Origin: Chamaelirium japonicum
Lineage: Eukaryota > Streptophyta > Magnoliopsida > Liliales > Melanthiaceae
Length of the DNA: 64,000 nt
Assembly: GCA_947650365.1 (NCBI GenBank)
Contig: OX393555.1
Coordinates: 78,435,995 to 78,499,994 of the forward strand
Direction of reading: 5' to 3'
Shown here: positions 1-12,802 of the stretch, in pieces
How positions within the stretch are numbered: the stretch's first letter is position 1
How the letters are laid out: the number at the start of each line of letters is the position of its first letter
Notes under the pieces: model-generated
Seen by the model: only the letters and a program-made list of their open reading frames with translations
Database searches by the model: none
Told to the model about the DNA's origin: nothing
Position numbers and translations under genes: made by a program

Positions 1-3000
1 GCAAATGAATTAGAATAGATCGTGCGAATGAATTAGAATGGATAGTACGAATGAGTAAGAATGGATCATACATATGAATTAGAATCGATACATTCATGGG
101 AATGAATTAGAATGGATCGTACGAAGGAATTAGAATGGATCATACAAATGAAATAGAATGTATCGTACGAAGGAATTAGAATGGATCATGCGAATGAATT
201 AGAATGGATCGTGCGAAAGAATTAGAATGGATCGTATGAATGAATTAGAATGGATCGTATGAATGAATTAGAATGGATCGTGCGAATGAATTAGAATGGA
301 TCGCATAAATGAATTCGAATGGATTGTACGAGTGAATTAGAATGGATCATACGAAGGAATTAGGGTGGATTGTACGAATGAATTAGAATGGATAGATTCG
401 TGCGAAAGAATTAGAATGGATTGTATGAATGAATTAGAATGGATCGTATGAATGAATTAGAATGGATCGTGCAAATGAATTAGAATGGATCGTACGAATG
501 AATTAGAATGGATCGTACGAATGAATTAGAATGGATCGTACGAATGAATTAGAATGGATCGTGCGAATAAATTAGAATGGATCATACAAATGAATTAGAA
601 TAGATACATTCATGCGAATGAATTAGAATGGATACATTCATGCGAATGAATTAGAATGGATCGTACGAATGAGTAAGAATGGATCGTACGAATGAAATAG
701 AATGGATCGTACGAATGAATTAGAATGGATCGTGCTAATAAATTAGAATGGATCATACGAATGACTTAGAATAGATTGTGCGAATGAATTAGAATGGATC
801 GTACAAATGAATTAGAATGGATCGTATGAATGAATTAGAATGGATCGTGCGAATGACTTAGAATGGATTGTATGACTGAATTAGAATGGATACATTCGTG
901 CGAATGAATTAGAATGGATCGTACGAATGAGTAAGAAAGGGTCGTACGAATGAAATAGAATGGATCGTACGAATGAATTAGAATGGATCGTGCTAATGAA
1001 TTAGAATGGATCGTACGAATGAATTAGAATAGATTGTTCGAATGAATACATTCGTGCGAATGAATTAGAATGCATCGCATGAATGAATTAGAATGGATCG
1101 TATGAATGAATTCGAATGGATCGTACGAATGAATTAGAATGGATACATTCATCCGAATGAATTAGAATGGATCGTACAAAGGAATTAGGGTGGATCGTAC
1201 GAATGAATTATAATGGATACATTCGTGCGAAAGAATTAGAATGGATTGTATGAATGAATTAGAATGGATAGTATGAATGTAGAATGGATCGTGCGAATGA
1301 ATTAAACTGGATTGTATGAATTAATTAGAATGGATCGTATGAATGAATTAGAATGGATCGTGCGAATGAATTAGAATGGATCGTATGAATGAATTAGAAT
1401 AGAATGGATACATTCATGCGAATGAATTAGAATGGATTGTACGAATGAGTAAGAATGGATCGTACGAATGAAATAGAAGGGATCGTACGAATGAATTAGA
1501 ATGGATCGTGCTAATGAATTAGAATGGATCGTATGAATAAATTATAATAGGTTGTGCGATTGAATTAGAATGGATCGTACGAATGAATTAGAATTGATAC
1601 ATTCGTGCGAATGAATTAGAATGGATCATATGAATGAATTAGAATGGATCGTATGAATGAATTAGAATGGATCGTGCGAATGAATTAGAATGGATCGTAC
1701 GAATGAATTAGAATGGATACATTCATGCGAACGAATTAGAATGGATCGTACGAATCAGTAAGAATGGATCGTACGAATGAAATAAAATGGATCGTACGAA
1801 TGAGTAAGAATGGATCGTACGAATGAAATAGAATGGATCGTACGAACGAATTAGAATGGATCGTGCGAATGAATTAGATTGGATCGTGCGAATGAATTAG
1901 AATGGATCGTACGAATGAATTAGAATGGATACATTCGTGCGAATGAATTAGTATCGATCGTATGAAAGAATTAGACTGGATCGTATGAATGAATTCGAAT
2001 GGATTGTACGTATGAATTAGAATGGATCGTATGAATGAATTAGAATGGATCGTATGAATGAATTAGAATGGATCGTGCGAATGAATTAGAATGGATCGTA
2101 TGAATGAATTAGAATGGATACATTCGTGCAAAAGAATTAGAATTGATTGTATGAATGAATTAGAATGGATCGTACGAATGAATTAGAATGGATCGTATGA
2201 ATGAATTAGAAAGGATCGTGCGAAGAAATTAGATTGGATCGTACGAATGAATTAGAATGGATACATTCGTGCGAATGAATTAGAATGGATCGTACGAATA
2301 AGTAAGAATGGATCGTATGAATGAAATAGAATGGATCGTACGAATGAATTAGAATGGATCGTACGAATTAATATGATTGGATCGTGCGAATGAACTAGAT
2401 TGGAACTTACGAATGAGTAAGAATGGATCGTACGAATGAAATAGAATGGATCATATGAATGAATTAGAATGGATCATACGAATGAAATAGAATGGATCGT
2501 ATGAATGAATTAGAATGGATCGTATAAATTAGAATAGATCGTATGAATGAATTAGAATGGATAGTACGAATGAATTAGAATGGATCGTACGAATGAATTA
2601 GAATGGATCGTACGAATGAATTAGAATAGATCGTGCGAATGAATTAGAATGGATCGTACGAATGAATTAGAATGGATCGTATGAATGAATTAGAATAGAT
2701 ACATTCGTGCGAATGAATTAGAATGGATCGTACGAATGAATTAGAATGGATCGTGCTAATGAATTAGAATGGATCGTACGAATGAATTAGAATAGATTGT
2801 GCGAATGAATACATTCGTGTGAATGAATTAGAATAGATCGTAAGAATGAATTAGAATGGATTGTATGAATGAATTGGAATGGATCGTAGGAATGTATTAG
2901 AATGGACCGTACGAATGAATTAGAATGGATACATTCGTGCGAATGAATTAGAATGGATCATACGAAGGAATTAGGGTGGATCGTACAAATGAATTAGAAT

Positions 3001-6000
3001 GGATACATTCGTGCGAAAGAATTAGAATGGATTGTATGAATGAATTAGAATGGATCGTATGAATGAATTAGAATGGATCGTGCGAATGAATTAGAATGGA
3101 TCGTATGAATGAATTAGAATGGATTGTATGAATGAATTAGAATGGATCGTGCGAATGAATTAGAAATAGATCGTACGAATGAATTAGAATAGAATGGATA
3201 CATTCGTGCGAATGAATTAGAATGGATCGTACGAATAGGTAAGAATGGATCGTACGAATAAAATAGAATGGATCGTACGAATGAATTAGAATGGATCGTG
3301 CTAATGAATTAGAATGGATCGTACGAATGAATTAGAATAGATTGTGTGAATGAATTAGAATGGATCGTACGAATGAATTAGAATGGATACATTCGTGCGA
3401 ATGAATTAGAATGGATCGTATGAATGAATTAGAATGGATCGTATGAATGAATTCGAATGGATCGTGCGAATGAATTAGAATGGATCGTACGAACGAATTA
3501 GAATGGATACATTCGTGCGAATGAATTAGAATGGATCGTACGAATCAATAAGAATTGATCGTACGAAAGAAATAGAATGGATCGTCCGAATGAATTAGAA
3601 TGGATCGTGCTAATGAATTAGAATGGATCGTACGAATAAATTAGAATAAATTGTGCGAATGAATTAGAATGGATCGTACGAATGAATTAGAATGGATCAT
3701 ATGATTAAATTAGAATGGATCGTGCGAATGAATTCGAATGGATCGTACGAATGAATTAGAATGGATACATTCGTGCGAGTGAATTAGAATGGATCGTATG
3801 AATGAGTAAGAATGGATCGTACGAATGAAATAGAATGGATCGTATGAATGAATTAGAATGGATCGTACGAATGAATTAGAATGGATCGTATGAATGAATT
3901 AGAATGGATCGTGCGAATGAATTAGAATGGATCATACGAATGAATTAGAATGGATACATTCGTGCGAATGAATTAGAATGGTGAGTAAGAACGGATTGTA
4001 CGAATGAAATAGAATGGATCGTACGAATGAATTAGAATGGATCGTGCGAATGAATTAGATTGGATCATGCGAATGAATTAGAATGGATCATACGAATGAT
4101 TTAGAATGGATACATTCGTGCGAATGAATTAGAATGGATCGTATGAATGAATTAGAATGGATCATATGAATGAATTCGAATGAATCGTACGTATGAATTA
4201 GAATGGATCGTACAAATGAATTAGAATGGATCGTATGAATGAATTAGAATGGATCGTGTGAATGAATTAGAATGGATCGTACGAATGAATTAGAATGGAT
4301 ACATTCGTGCGAAAGATTTAGAATGGTTTGTATGAATGAATTAGAATGGATCGTACGAATGAATTAGAATGGATCGTATGAATGAATTAGAAAGGATCGT
4401 GCGAATGAATTAGAATGGATCGTACGAATGAATTAGGATGGATACATTCGTGCGAATGAATTAGAATAGATCGTACGAATGAGTAAGAATGGATCGTATG
4501 AATGAAATAGAATGGATCGTACGAATGAATTAGAATGGATCATACGAATGAATATGATTGGATCGTGCGAATGAATTAGATTGGATCGTATGAATAAGTA
4601 AGAATGGATTGTACGAATGAAATAGAATGGATCATAAGAATGAATTAGAATGGATCATACGAATGAAATAGAATGGATCGTATGAATGAATTAGAATGGA
4701 TTGTATAAATTAGAATAGATCGTATGAATGAATTAGAATGGATAGTGCTAATGAATTAGAATCGATTGTACGAATGAATTAGAATGGATCGTACGAATGA
4801 ATTAGAATGGATCGTGCGAATGAATTAGAATGGATCGTGCGAATGAATTAGAATAGATCGTACGAATGAATTAGAATGGATCGTACGAATGAATTAGAAT
4901 GGATACATTCGTGCGAATGAATTAGAATGGATCGTACGAATGAGTAAGAATGGATCGTACGAATGAAATAGAACGGATCATACGAATGAATTAGAATGGA
5001 TAGTGCTAATGAATTAGAATAGATCGTACGAATGAATTAGAATAGACTGTGCGAATTAATTAGAATGGATCGTACGAATGAATTAGAATGGATCATACGA
5101 ATGAATTAGAATGGTTCGTGCGAATGAATTAGAATGGATCGTACGAATGAATTAGAATGGATTCATTCGTGTGAATGAATTTGAATGGATCGTACGAATG
5201 AGTTAGAATAGATCATACGAATGAAATAGAATGGATCTTACGAATGAATTAGAATGGATCTTGCTAATGAATTAGAATGGATCGTACGATTGAATTAGAA
5301 TAGATTGTGCGAATGAATACATTCGTGCGAATGAATACATTCGTGCGAATGAATACATTCGTGCGAATGAATACATTCGTGCGAATGAATACATTCGTGC
5401 GAATGAATTAGAATAGATCGTATGAATGAATTAGAATGGATCGTATAAATAAACTAGAATGGATCGTAGGAATGAATTCGAATGGACCGTACGAATGAAT
5501 TAGAATGGATACATTCGTGCGAATGAATTAGAATGGATCATACGAAGGAATTAGGGTGGATCGTACAAATGAATTAGAATGGATACAATCGTGCGAAAGA
5601 ATTAGAATGGATTGTATCAATGAATTAGAATGGATCGTATGAATGAATTAGAATGGATCTTGCGAATGAATTAGAATGGATCGTATGAATGAATTAGAAT
5701 AGATTGAATGAATGAATTTGAATGGATCGTGCGAATGAATTAGAATGGATCGTACGAATGAATTAGAATAGAATGGATACATTCGTGCGAATGAATTAGA
5801 ATGGATCGTACGAATAGGTAAGAATGGATCGTACGAATGAAATAGAATGGATCGTACGAATGAATTAGAATGGATCGTGCTAATGAATTAGAATGGATCG
5901 TACGATTGAATTAGAATAGATTGTCTGAATGAATTAGAATGGATCGTACGAATGAATTAGAATGGATAAATTCGTGCGAATGAATTAGAATGGATCGTAT

Positions 6001-8344
6001 GAATGAATTAGAATGGATCGTATGAATGAATTCGAATGGATCGTGCGAATGAATTAGAATGGATCGTACGAATGAATTAGAATGGATACATTCGTGCGAA
6101 TGAATTAGAATGGATCGTATGAATGAGTAAGAATGGTTCGTACGAATGAAATAGAATGGATTGTATGAATGAATTAGAATGGATCGTACGAATGAATTAG
6201 AATGGATCGTATGAATGAATTAGAATGGTTTGTATGAACGAATTAGAATGGATCGTATGAATGAATTAGAATGGATCATATGAATGAATTAGAATGGATC
6301 GTGCGAATGAATTAGAATGGATCGTACGAATGAATTAGAATGGATACATTCATGCGAATGAATTAGAATGGATCGTACGAATGAGTAAGAATGGATCATA
6401 TGAATGAAATAGAATGGATCGTACGAATGAATTAGAATGGATCGTACGAATGAATTTGATTGGATCGTGCGAATAAATTAGATTGGATCGTACGAATAAG
6501 TAAGAATGGATCGTACGAATGAAATAGAATGGATCATATGAATGAATTAGAATGGATCATACGAATGAATCAGAATGGATCGTATGAATGAATTAGAATG
6601 GATCGTATAAATTAGAATAGATCGTATGAATGAATTAGAATGGATAGTGCTAATGAATTAGAATGGATTGTACGAATGAATTAGAATGGATCGGACGAAT
6701 GAATTAGAATGGATCGTGCGAATGAATTTGAATGGATCATGCGAATGAATTAGAATGGATCGTAGGAATGAATTAGAATGGATCGTACGAATGAATTAGA
6801 ATGGATACATTCGTGCGAATGAATTAGAATGGATCGTACGAATGAGTAAGAATGGATCGTACGAATGAAATAGAACGGATCATACGAATGAATTAGAATG
6901 GGTTGTGCTAATGAATTAGAATGGATCGTACGAATGAATTAGAATAGATTGTGCGAATTAATTAAAATGGATCGTACGGATGAATTAGAATGGATCGTAC
7001 GAATGAATTAGAATGGTTCGTGCGAATGAATTAGAATGGATCGTACGAATGAATTAGAATGGATTCATTCGTGTGAATGAATTTGAATGGATCGTACGAA
7101 TGAGTTAGAATAGATCATACGATTGAAATAGAATGGATCGTACGAATGAATTAGAATGGATCGTGCTAATGAATTAGAATGGATCGTACGAATGAATTAG
7201 AATAGATTGTGCGAATGAATACATTCGTGCGAATGAATTAGAATAGATCGTATGAATGAATTAGAATGGATCGTATGAATGAATTAGAATGGATCGTAGG
7301 AATGAATTCGAATGGACCATACGAATGAATTAGATTGGACACATTCGTGCGAATGAATTAGAATGGATAATACGAAGGAATTAGGGTGGATCGTACAAAT
7401 GAATTAGAATGGATACATTCGTGCGAAAGAATTAGAATGGATTGTATGAATGAATTAGAATGGATCGTATGAATGAATTAGAATGGATCATGCGAATGAA
7501 TTAGAATGGATCGTATGAATGAATTAGAATGGATTGTATGAATGAATTAGAATGGATCGTGCGAATGAATTAGAATGGATCGTATGAATGAATTAGAATA
7601 GAATAGATATATTCGTGCGAATGAATTAGAATGGATCGTACGAATAGATAAGAATGGATCGTACGAATGAAATAGAATGGATCGTACGAATGAATTAGAA
7701 TGGATCGTGCTAATGAATTAGAATGGATCGTACGAATGAATTAGAATAGATTGTGTGAATGAATTAGAATGGATCGTACGAATGAATTAGAATGGATACA
7801 TTCATGCGAATGAATTAGAATAGATCGTATGAATGAATTAGAATTGATTGTATGAATGAATTCGAATGGATCGTGCGAATGAATTAGACTAGATCGTACG
7901 AACGAATTAGAATGGATACATTCGTGCGAATGAATTAGAATGGATCGTACGAATCAGTAAGAGTGGATCGTACGAAAGAAATAGAATGGATCGTACGAAT
8001 GAATTAGAATGGATCGTACGAATGAATTAGAATGGATTGTACGAATGAATTCGAATGGATCGTGCGAATGAATTAGAATGCATACATTCATGCGAATGAA
8101 TTAGAATGGATCGTATGAATGAATTAGAATGGATCGTAGGAATGAATTGGAATGGATTGTATGAATGAATTAGAATGGATCGAATGAATGATTTAGAATG
8201 GATCGTATGAATGAATTAGAATGGATCGAATGAATGAATTCGAACGGATCGTAGGAATGAATAAGAATGGATACATTCAAGCAAATGAATTAGAATGGAT
8301 CGTAGGAATGAATTAGAATGGATTGTATGAATGAATTAGAATGG
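1..8344 (+). repeat. 23-bp satellite array, forward block
   Basis: Uninterrupted head-to-tail monomers of 23 bp with core GAATTAGAATGGATCGTAC. Recurrent variants are seen: GAATGAGTAAG, GAATGAAATAG and GAAGGAATTAGGG forms, and a 28-bp form in which ATCGTAC is replaced by ATACATTCGTGC. The variants recur in a similar order, giving higher-order units of about 1.9-2.2 kb (for example the marker GTATAAATTAGAATAG at 2522, 4703 and 6605). There is no coding content; the few open frames are periodic translations of the monomer. The array is AT-rich and typical of plant heterochromatin. Confidence 0.95.
5311..5400 (+). repeat. 18-bp perfect microsatellite, five copies
   Basis: Five identical tandem copies of GAATGAATACATTCGTGC sit inside the 23-bp satellite. 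Each copy holds the inverted pair CGAATG/CATTCG around AATA. The same 18-bp sequence is present once in equivalent positions near 1040, 2804 and 7211, so this is a local expansion of a single higher-order-repeat landmark. Confidence 0.9.
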
Positions 8345-9380
8345 ATCGTACGAATGTATCCATTCTAATTCATATGATCCATTCTAATTCATTCGTACGA
8401 ATGTATCCATTCTAATTCATTCGTACGATCCACCCTAATTCCTTCGTATGATCCATTCTAATTCATTCGCACGAATGTATCCATTCTAATTCATTCGTAC
8501 GATCCAATAGAATTCATTCATACAATACATTCTAATTCATTCATACGATCCATTCTAATTCATTTGCACGAATGTATCCATTCTTATTCATTCGCACGAT
8601 CCAATCTAATTCATTCGCACAATCTATTCTAATTCATTCGTACGATCCATTCTAATTCATTAGCATGATCCATTCTAATTCATTCGTACGATCCACTCTA
8701 TTTCATTCGTACGATCCATTCTTACTCATTAGCACAGTCCATTCTAATTCATTCGCACGATCCATTCTAATTCATTCATACGATCCATTCTAATTCATTC
8801 ATACAATCCATTCTAATTCTTACTCATTCGTACGATCCATTCTAATTCATTCACACGAATGTATCCATTCTAATTCATTCGTACGATCCATTCTAATTCA
8901 TTCGCAGGATCCATTCTAATTCATTCATACGATCCATTCTAATTCATTCGTACGATCCATTCTAATTCATTCGCACAATCTATTCTAATTCATTCGTACG
9001 ATCCATTCTAATTCATTAGCACGATCCATTCTAATTCATTCGTACGATCCACCCTAATTCCTTCGTCTGATCCATTCTAATTCATTCGCACGAATGTATC
9101 CATTCTAATTCATTCGTACGATCCGTTCGAATTCATTCATTCGATCCATTCTAATTCATTCGTACGATCCATTCTAATTCATTCATACGATCCGTTCTAA
9201 TTCATTCGCACGAATTTATTCATTTGCACAATCTATTCTAATTCATTTGTACGATCAATTCTAATTCATTAGCACGATCCATTCTAATTCATTCGTACGA
9301 TCCATTCTATTTCATTCGTATGATCCAATCTAATTCATTCATACGATCCATTCTAATTCATTCGCACGAATGTATCCTTT
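8345..9380 (-). repeat. 23-bp satellite, inverted block
   Basis: The monomers switch to the reverse complement (GTACGATCCATTCTAATTC) at about 8345 and return to forward at about 9380, where spacing is irregular. The block is repeated, with its flanks, at 58725-59765. The switch near 8350 lies at a GTACGAATGTATCC junction. Confidence 0.9.
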
Positions 9381-11675
9381 CAAATTAATTGTACGAATAA
9401 ATTAGATCATATGAATGGATTTTACAAATGAATTAGAATGCGTAAGAATGAATTAGAATGGATTGTACGAATAAAATTAGAATGGATTGTATGAATTTGA
9501 ATGGATCGTACGAATGAAATAGAATGGATCGTACGATCCATTCCTACATACGATCGTATGAATGAATTAGATTGGATCGTACTAATTAATTAGAATGGAT
9601 CGTATGAATGAACTAGAATAGATCGGACGAATTAATTAGAATGGATCGTACGAATGAATTAGAATGGATACATTCGTGCTAATGAATTAGAATGGATCGT
9701 ACGAATGAGTAAGAATGGATTGTACGAATGAAATAGAATGGATCGTACGAATGAATTAGAATGGATCATGCTAATGAATTAGAATGGATCGTACTAATGA
9801 ATTAGAATAGATTGTGCGAATGAATACATTTGTGCGAATGAATTAGAATGGATCGTATGAATGAATTAGAATGGATCGTATGAATGAATTCGAATGGATC
9901 GTACGAATGAATTAGAATGGATACATTCGTGTGAATGAATTAGAATGGATCATACGAAGGAATTAGGGTGGATCGTATGAATGAATTAGAATGGATACAT
10001 TCGTGCGAAAGAATTAGAATGGATTGTATAAATGAATTAGAATGGATCGTATGAATGAATTAGAATGGATGGTGCAAATGAATTAGAATGGATCGTACGA
10101 ATGAATTAGAATGGATCGTATGAAGGAATTAGAATGGATCGTGCGAAAGAATTAGAATGGATTGTATGAATGAATTAGAATGGATACATTCGTGCGAAAT
10201 AATTAGAATGGATTGTATGAATGAATTAGAATGGATCGTATGAATGAATTAGAATGGATCGTGCGAATGAATTAGAATGGATCGTACGTACGAATGAATT
10301 AGAATGGATATTTTCGTGCGAAGGAATTAGAATGGATCATACGAAGGAATTAGAATGAATTAGAATGGATACATTCGTGGGAATGAATTAGAATGGAGCG
10401 TACGAATGAGTTAGAATGGATACATTCGTGCGAATGAATTAGAATGGATCGTATGAATGAATCAGAATGGATCGTACTAATGAATTAGAATGGATCATGC
10501 GAATGAATTAGAATCGATCGTACGAATGAATTAGAATGGATACATTCGTGCGAATGAATTAGAATGGATCGTATGAATGAATTAGAATGGATCGTACATA
10601 TGAATTAGAATGGATACATTCATGGTAATGAATTAGAATGGATCGTACGAAGGAATTAGAATGGATCATACGAATGAAATAGAATGGATCATACGAAGGA
10701 ATTAGAATGGATCATATGAAAGAATTAGAATGGATTGTACGAATGAATTATAATTGATACATTCGTGCAAAAGAATTAGAATGGATTGTATGAATGAATT
10801 AGAATGAATCGTGCAAATGAATTAGACTGGATCGTGCGAATGAATTAGACTGGATCGTACGAATGAATTAGAATAGATTGTGCAAATGAATTAGAATGGA
10901 TCGTATGAATGAATTCGAATGGATCGTACGAATGAATTAGAATGGATACATTCGTGCGAATGAATTAGAATGGATCATACGAAGGAATTAGGATGGATCA
11001 TACGAATGAATTAGAATGGAAACATTGGTGCGAAAGAATTAGAATGGATTGTATGAATGAATTAGAATGGATCGTGCAAATGAATTAGAATGAATCATGC
11101 AAATGAATTAGAATGGATAGTGGGAATGAGGATACATTCGTGCGAATGAATTAGAATGGATCATACGAATGAGTAAGAATGGATCGTACGAATAAAATAG
11201 AATAGATCGTACGAATGAATTAGAATGGATCGTGCAAATGAATTAGATTGGATCGTGCGAATGAATTAGAATGGATCGTACGAATGAATTAGAATGGATA
11301 CATTCGTGCGAATGAATTAGAGTGGATCGTATGAATGAATTAGAATGGATCGTATGAATGAATTTGAATAGATCATACGAATGAAATAGAATGGATACAT
11401 TCATGCGAATGAATTAGAATGGATCATACGAAAGAATTAGGGTGGATAGTATGAATGAATTAGAATGGATCGTACGAATGAATTAAAATGGATACAATCA
11501 TGCGAATGAATTAGAATGGATCATACGAAGGAATTAGGGTTGATCGTACGAATGAATTAGAATGGATAGATTCGTGCGAAAGAATTAGATTGGATTGTAT
11601 GAATGAATTAGAATGGATCGTATGAATGAATTAGAATGGATCGTTCGAATGAATTAGAATGGATCATACGAAGGA
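9381..11675 (+). repeat. 23-bp satellite, forward block up to the retroelement
   Basis: Forward-oriented monomers with the 28-bp and GGAATTAGGGTGG variants. The array is cut at 11680 by the retrotransposon and resumes in phase at 24796. The sequence corresponds to 59766-62002 in a distant duplicate. Nothing else is seen in it. Confidence 0.93.
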
Positions 11676-11680
11676 ATTAG
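11676..11680. repeat. Target site duplication, left copy (ATTAG)
   Basis: ATTAG immediately precedes the TGTGGG terminus of the left LTR and is repeated at 24796-24800 after the right LTR. Removing the element and one ATTAG restores a normal monomer junction (GAATTAGGGTGG). Five bases is the usual Ty3/gypsy duplication length. Confidence 0.93.
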
Positions 11681-12065
11681 TGTGGGGGAAAATCTTCGTG
11701 CCGACCCGAAGACCTCGCCTCACCAGTCAATTGAAATTGAAGTTGACGTCGAAGATCGTTGTTAGATCTGTTGATTGAAGTTGAAGCCTTTGATATATAA
11801 ACATTGATGCAATCAGAGAGATTGTTGACACGAGATGTGATCTCGGAGTTCAGCCGAAGCCTACGTCTCCGTGCTATAGGGAGCAACCCAAATTCACTAA
11901 CACTTATGTTGAAGTGATCTCGACAGGCCATGTATCACTGAAATCACTCTGATCTCTTCGGAAGAGAGAAGAAGATCGAAGAGAGATGGAAGATGGGAAG
12001 TCAGAAATCTCAGAGCTCTGGTTTTAGGATTGAGAGTTTCGATCCATTTACATTCAAAGGCTCTG

Positions 12066-12074
12066 CTATTTATA
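12066..12074 (-). promoter_or_regulatory. TATA box in 3' LTR
   Basis: TATAAATAG on the minus strand, about 138 bp downstream of the 43-bp array in the element's reading direction. In this copy it would drive transcription out of the element into the left satellite. Confidence 0.6.
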
Positions 12075-12211
12075 GGTTTTTCTGGTGGTAAACGGCGGTT
12101 TCTGCTGCAGCATCTGGGGATCCTCCAGGTAAAGCTGGCGGGCCCGCTACCATCTTCTAGGGGATTCCGCAGGCTCTTGGTCCCACCAGGCAGGACCGGT
12201 GGGTTCTGCGA

Positions 12212-12554
12212 TAGTCCTCGTGGGCCCACCAGGCAGGGCCGGTGGGTCCCGTGGCAGTCCTCGTAGGCCCACCAGGCAGGGTCGGTGGGTCCCGTGGTAG
12301 TCCTCGTGGGCCCACCAGGCAGGGCCGGTGGGTCCCATGGTAGTCCTCGTGGGCCCACCAGGTAGGGTCGGTGGGTCCCGTGGTAGTCCTCTTGGGCCCA
12401 CCAGGCAGGGCCGGTGGGTCCCGTGGTAGTCCTCGTGGGCCCACCAGGCAGGGCCGGTGGGTCCCGTGGTAGTCCTCATAGGCCCACCAGGCGGGCCGGT
12501 GGGTCCCGTGGTAGTCCTCGTGGGCTCACCAGGCAGGGCCGGTGGGTCCCGTGG
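12212..12554 (-). repeat. U3 tandem array, eight 43-bp units
   Basis: Eight GC-rich units beginning TAGTCCTCGTGGGCCCACC, total 343 bp (8 x 43 minus one base lost near 12494). A partial diverged unit precedes it (12181-12211). The array lies in U3, upstream of the TATA box in the element's direction. Because 43 is not a multiple of three, proline/glycine-rich open frames appear in all frames; they are not genes. Confidence 0.93.
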
Positions 12555-12589
12555 TAGTTGGTAAACTTTCGCCAAAATTTGCACCCACA

Positions 12590-12601
12590 GTTACCCCCTC
12601 C
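12590..12601 (-). other. Polypurine tract
   Basis: On the minus strand GGAGGGGG (12601-12594) is followed by TAAC and then the TGTGGG of the 3' LTR. This is the expected place for the plus-strand cDNA primer. It lies four bases from the LTR rather than directly next to it. Confidence 0.8.
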
Positions 12602-12802
12602 AAGTTAGCTAGAGTTCATTCTGGCTGGCTTGGATTTGGTGCAAAAAACAGCAACTTCCTGTCACAATAGGCACGAGGAAACTTGTCGCATTTTTAGCAT
12701 AAAAAAAAGACTGACCGGTTATTTTGATTGATCGGTTAATTTTGACCGATCGGTTGAATTTTGACTGATCGGTCAAATTTTGACTGATCGGTTAAAATTC
12801 AA
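12602..12802. repeat. 3' untranslated part with short degenerate GATCGGT repeats
   Basis: About 100 bases of unique sequence with an A-run near 12700, then 12705-12802 where GACTGATCGGT / GACCGATCGGT motifs recur every 20-25 bases. They look like a degenerate precursor or edge of the 119-bp array that follows. No open frame of note. Confidence 0.6.

Larger units (their letters stand above)
8320..11680. repeat. Segmental duplicate A, copy 1 (left part)
   Basis: Hand alignment matches this stretch to 58690-62007. The offset is 50,370 at 8341 and at 9531, 50,396 at 11128 and 50,327 at 11676. The last change, 69 bp, is exactly three monomers. Copy 1 continues beyond the retroelement from 24796 to about 26110. 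Unusual landmarks are shared, for example the irregular ATTGTACGAATAAATTAG stretch near 9390 and CCATTCCTAC near 9538. Confidence 0.8.
11681..12589 (-). repeat. 3' LTR (909 bp)
   Basis: Starts TGTGGG and ends CCCACA in window orientation, a perfect 6-bp terminal inverted repeat. It matches 23842-24795 and is shorter because it has eight rather than nine 43-bp units. It is the 3' LTR because the polypurine tract lies beside it at 12594-12601. The region 11681-12211 shows seven substitutions and one single-base indel against the other LTR. It contains the same TATA motif (12066-12074). Confidence 0.95.

Noticed and set aside
1..11675. Human-type satellite II/III (CATTC/GGAAT) contamination
   Set aside because: The monomer is a stable 23 bp with GATCGTAC, not a degenerate 5-bp repeat, and it flanks a plant Tat element with a proper target duplication.
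12147..12584. Proline/glycine-rich, collagen-like open frames across the LTRs (also 24227-24834)
   Set aside because: The 43-bp tandem units give the same composition in every frame; the region is U3 promoter sequence.
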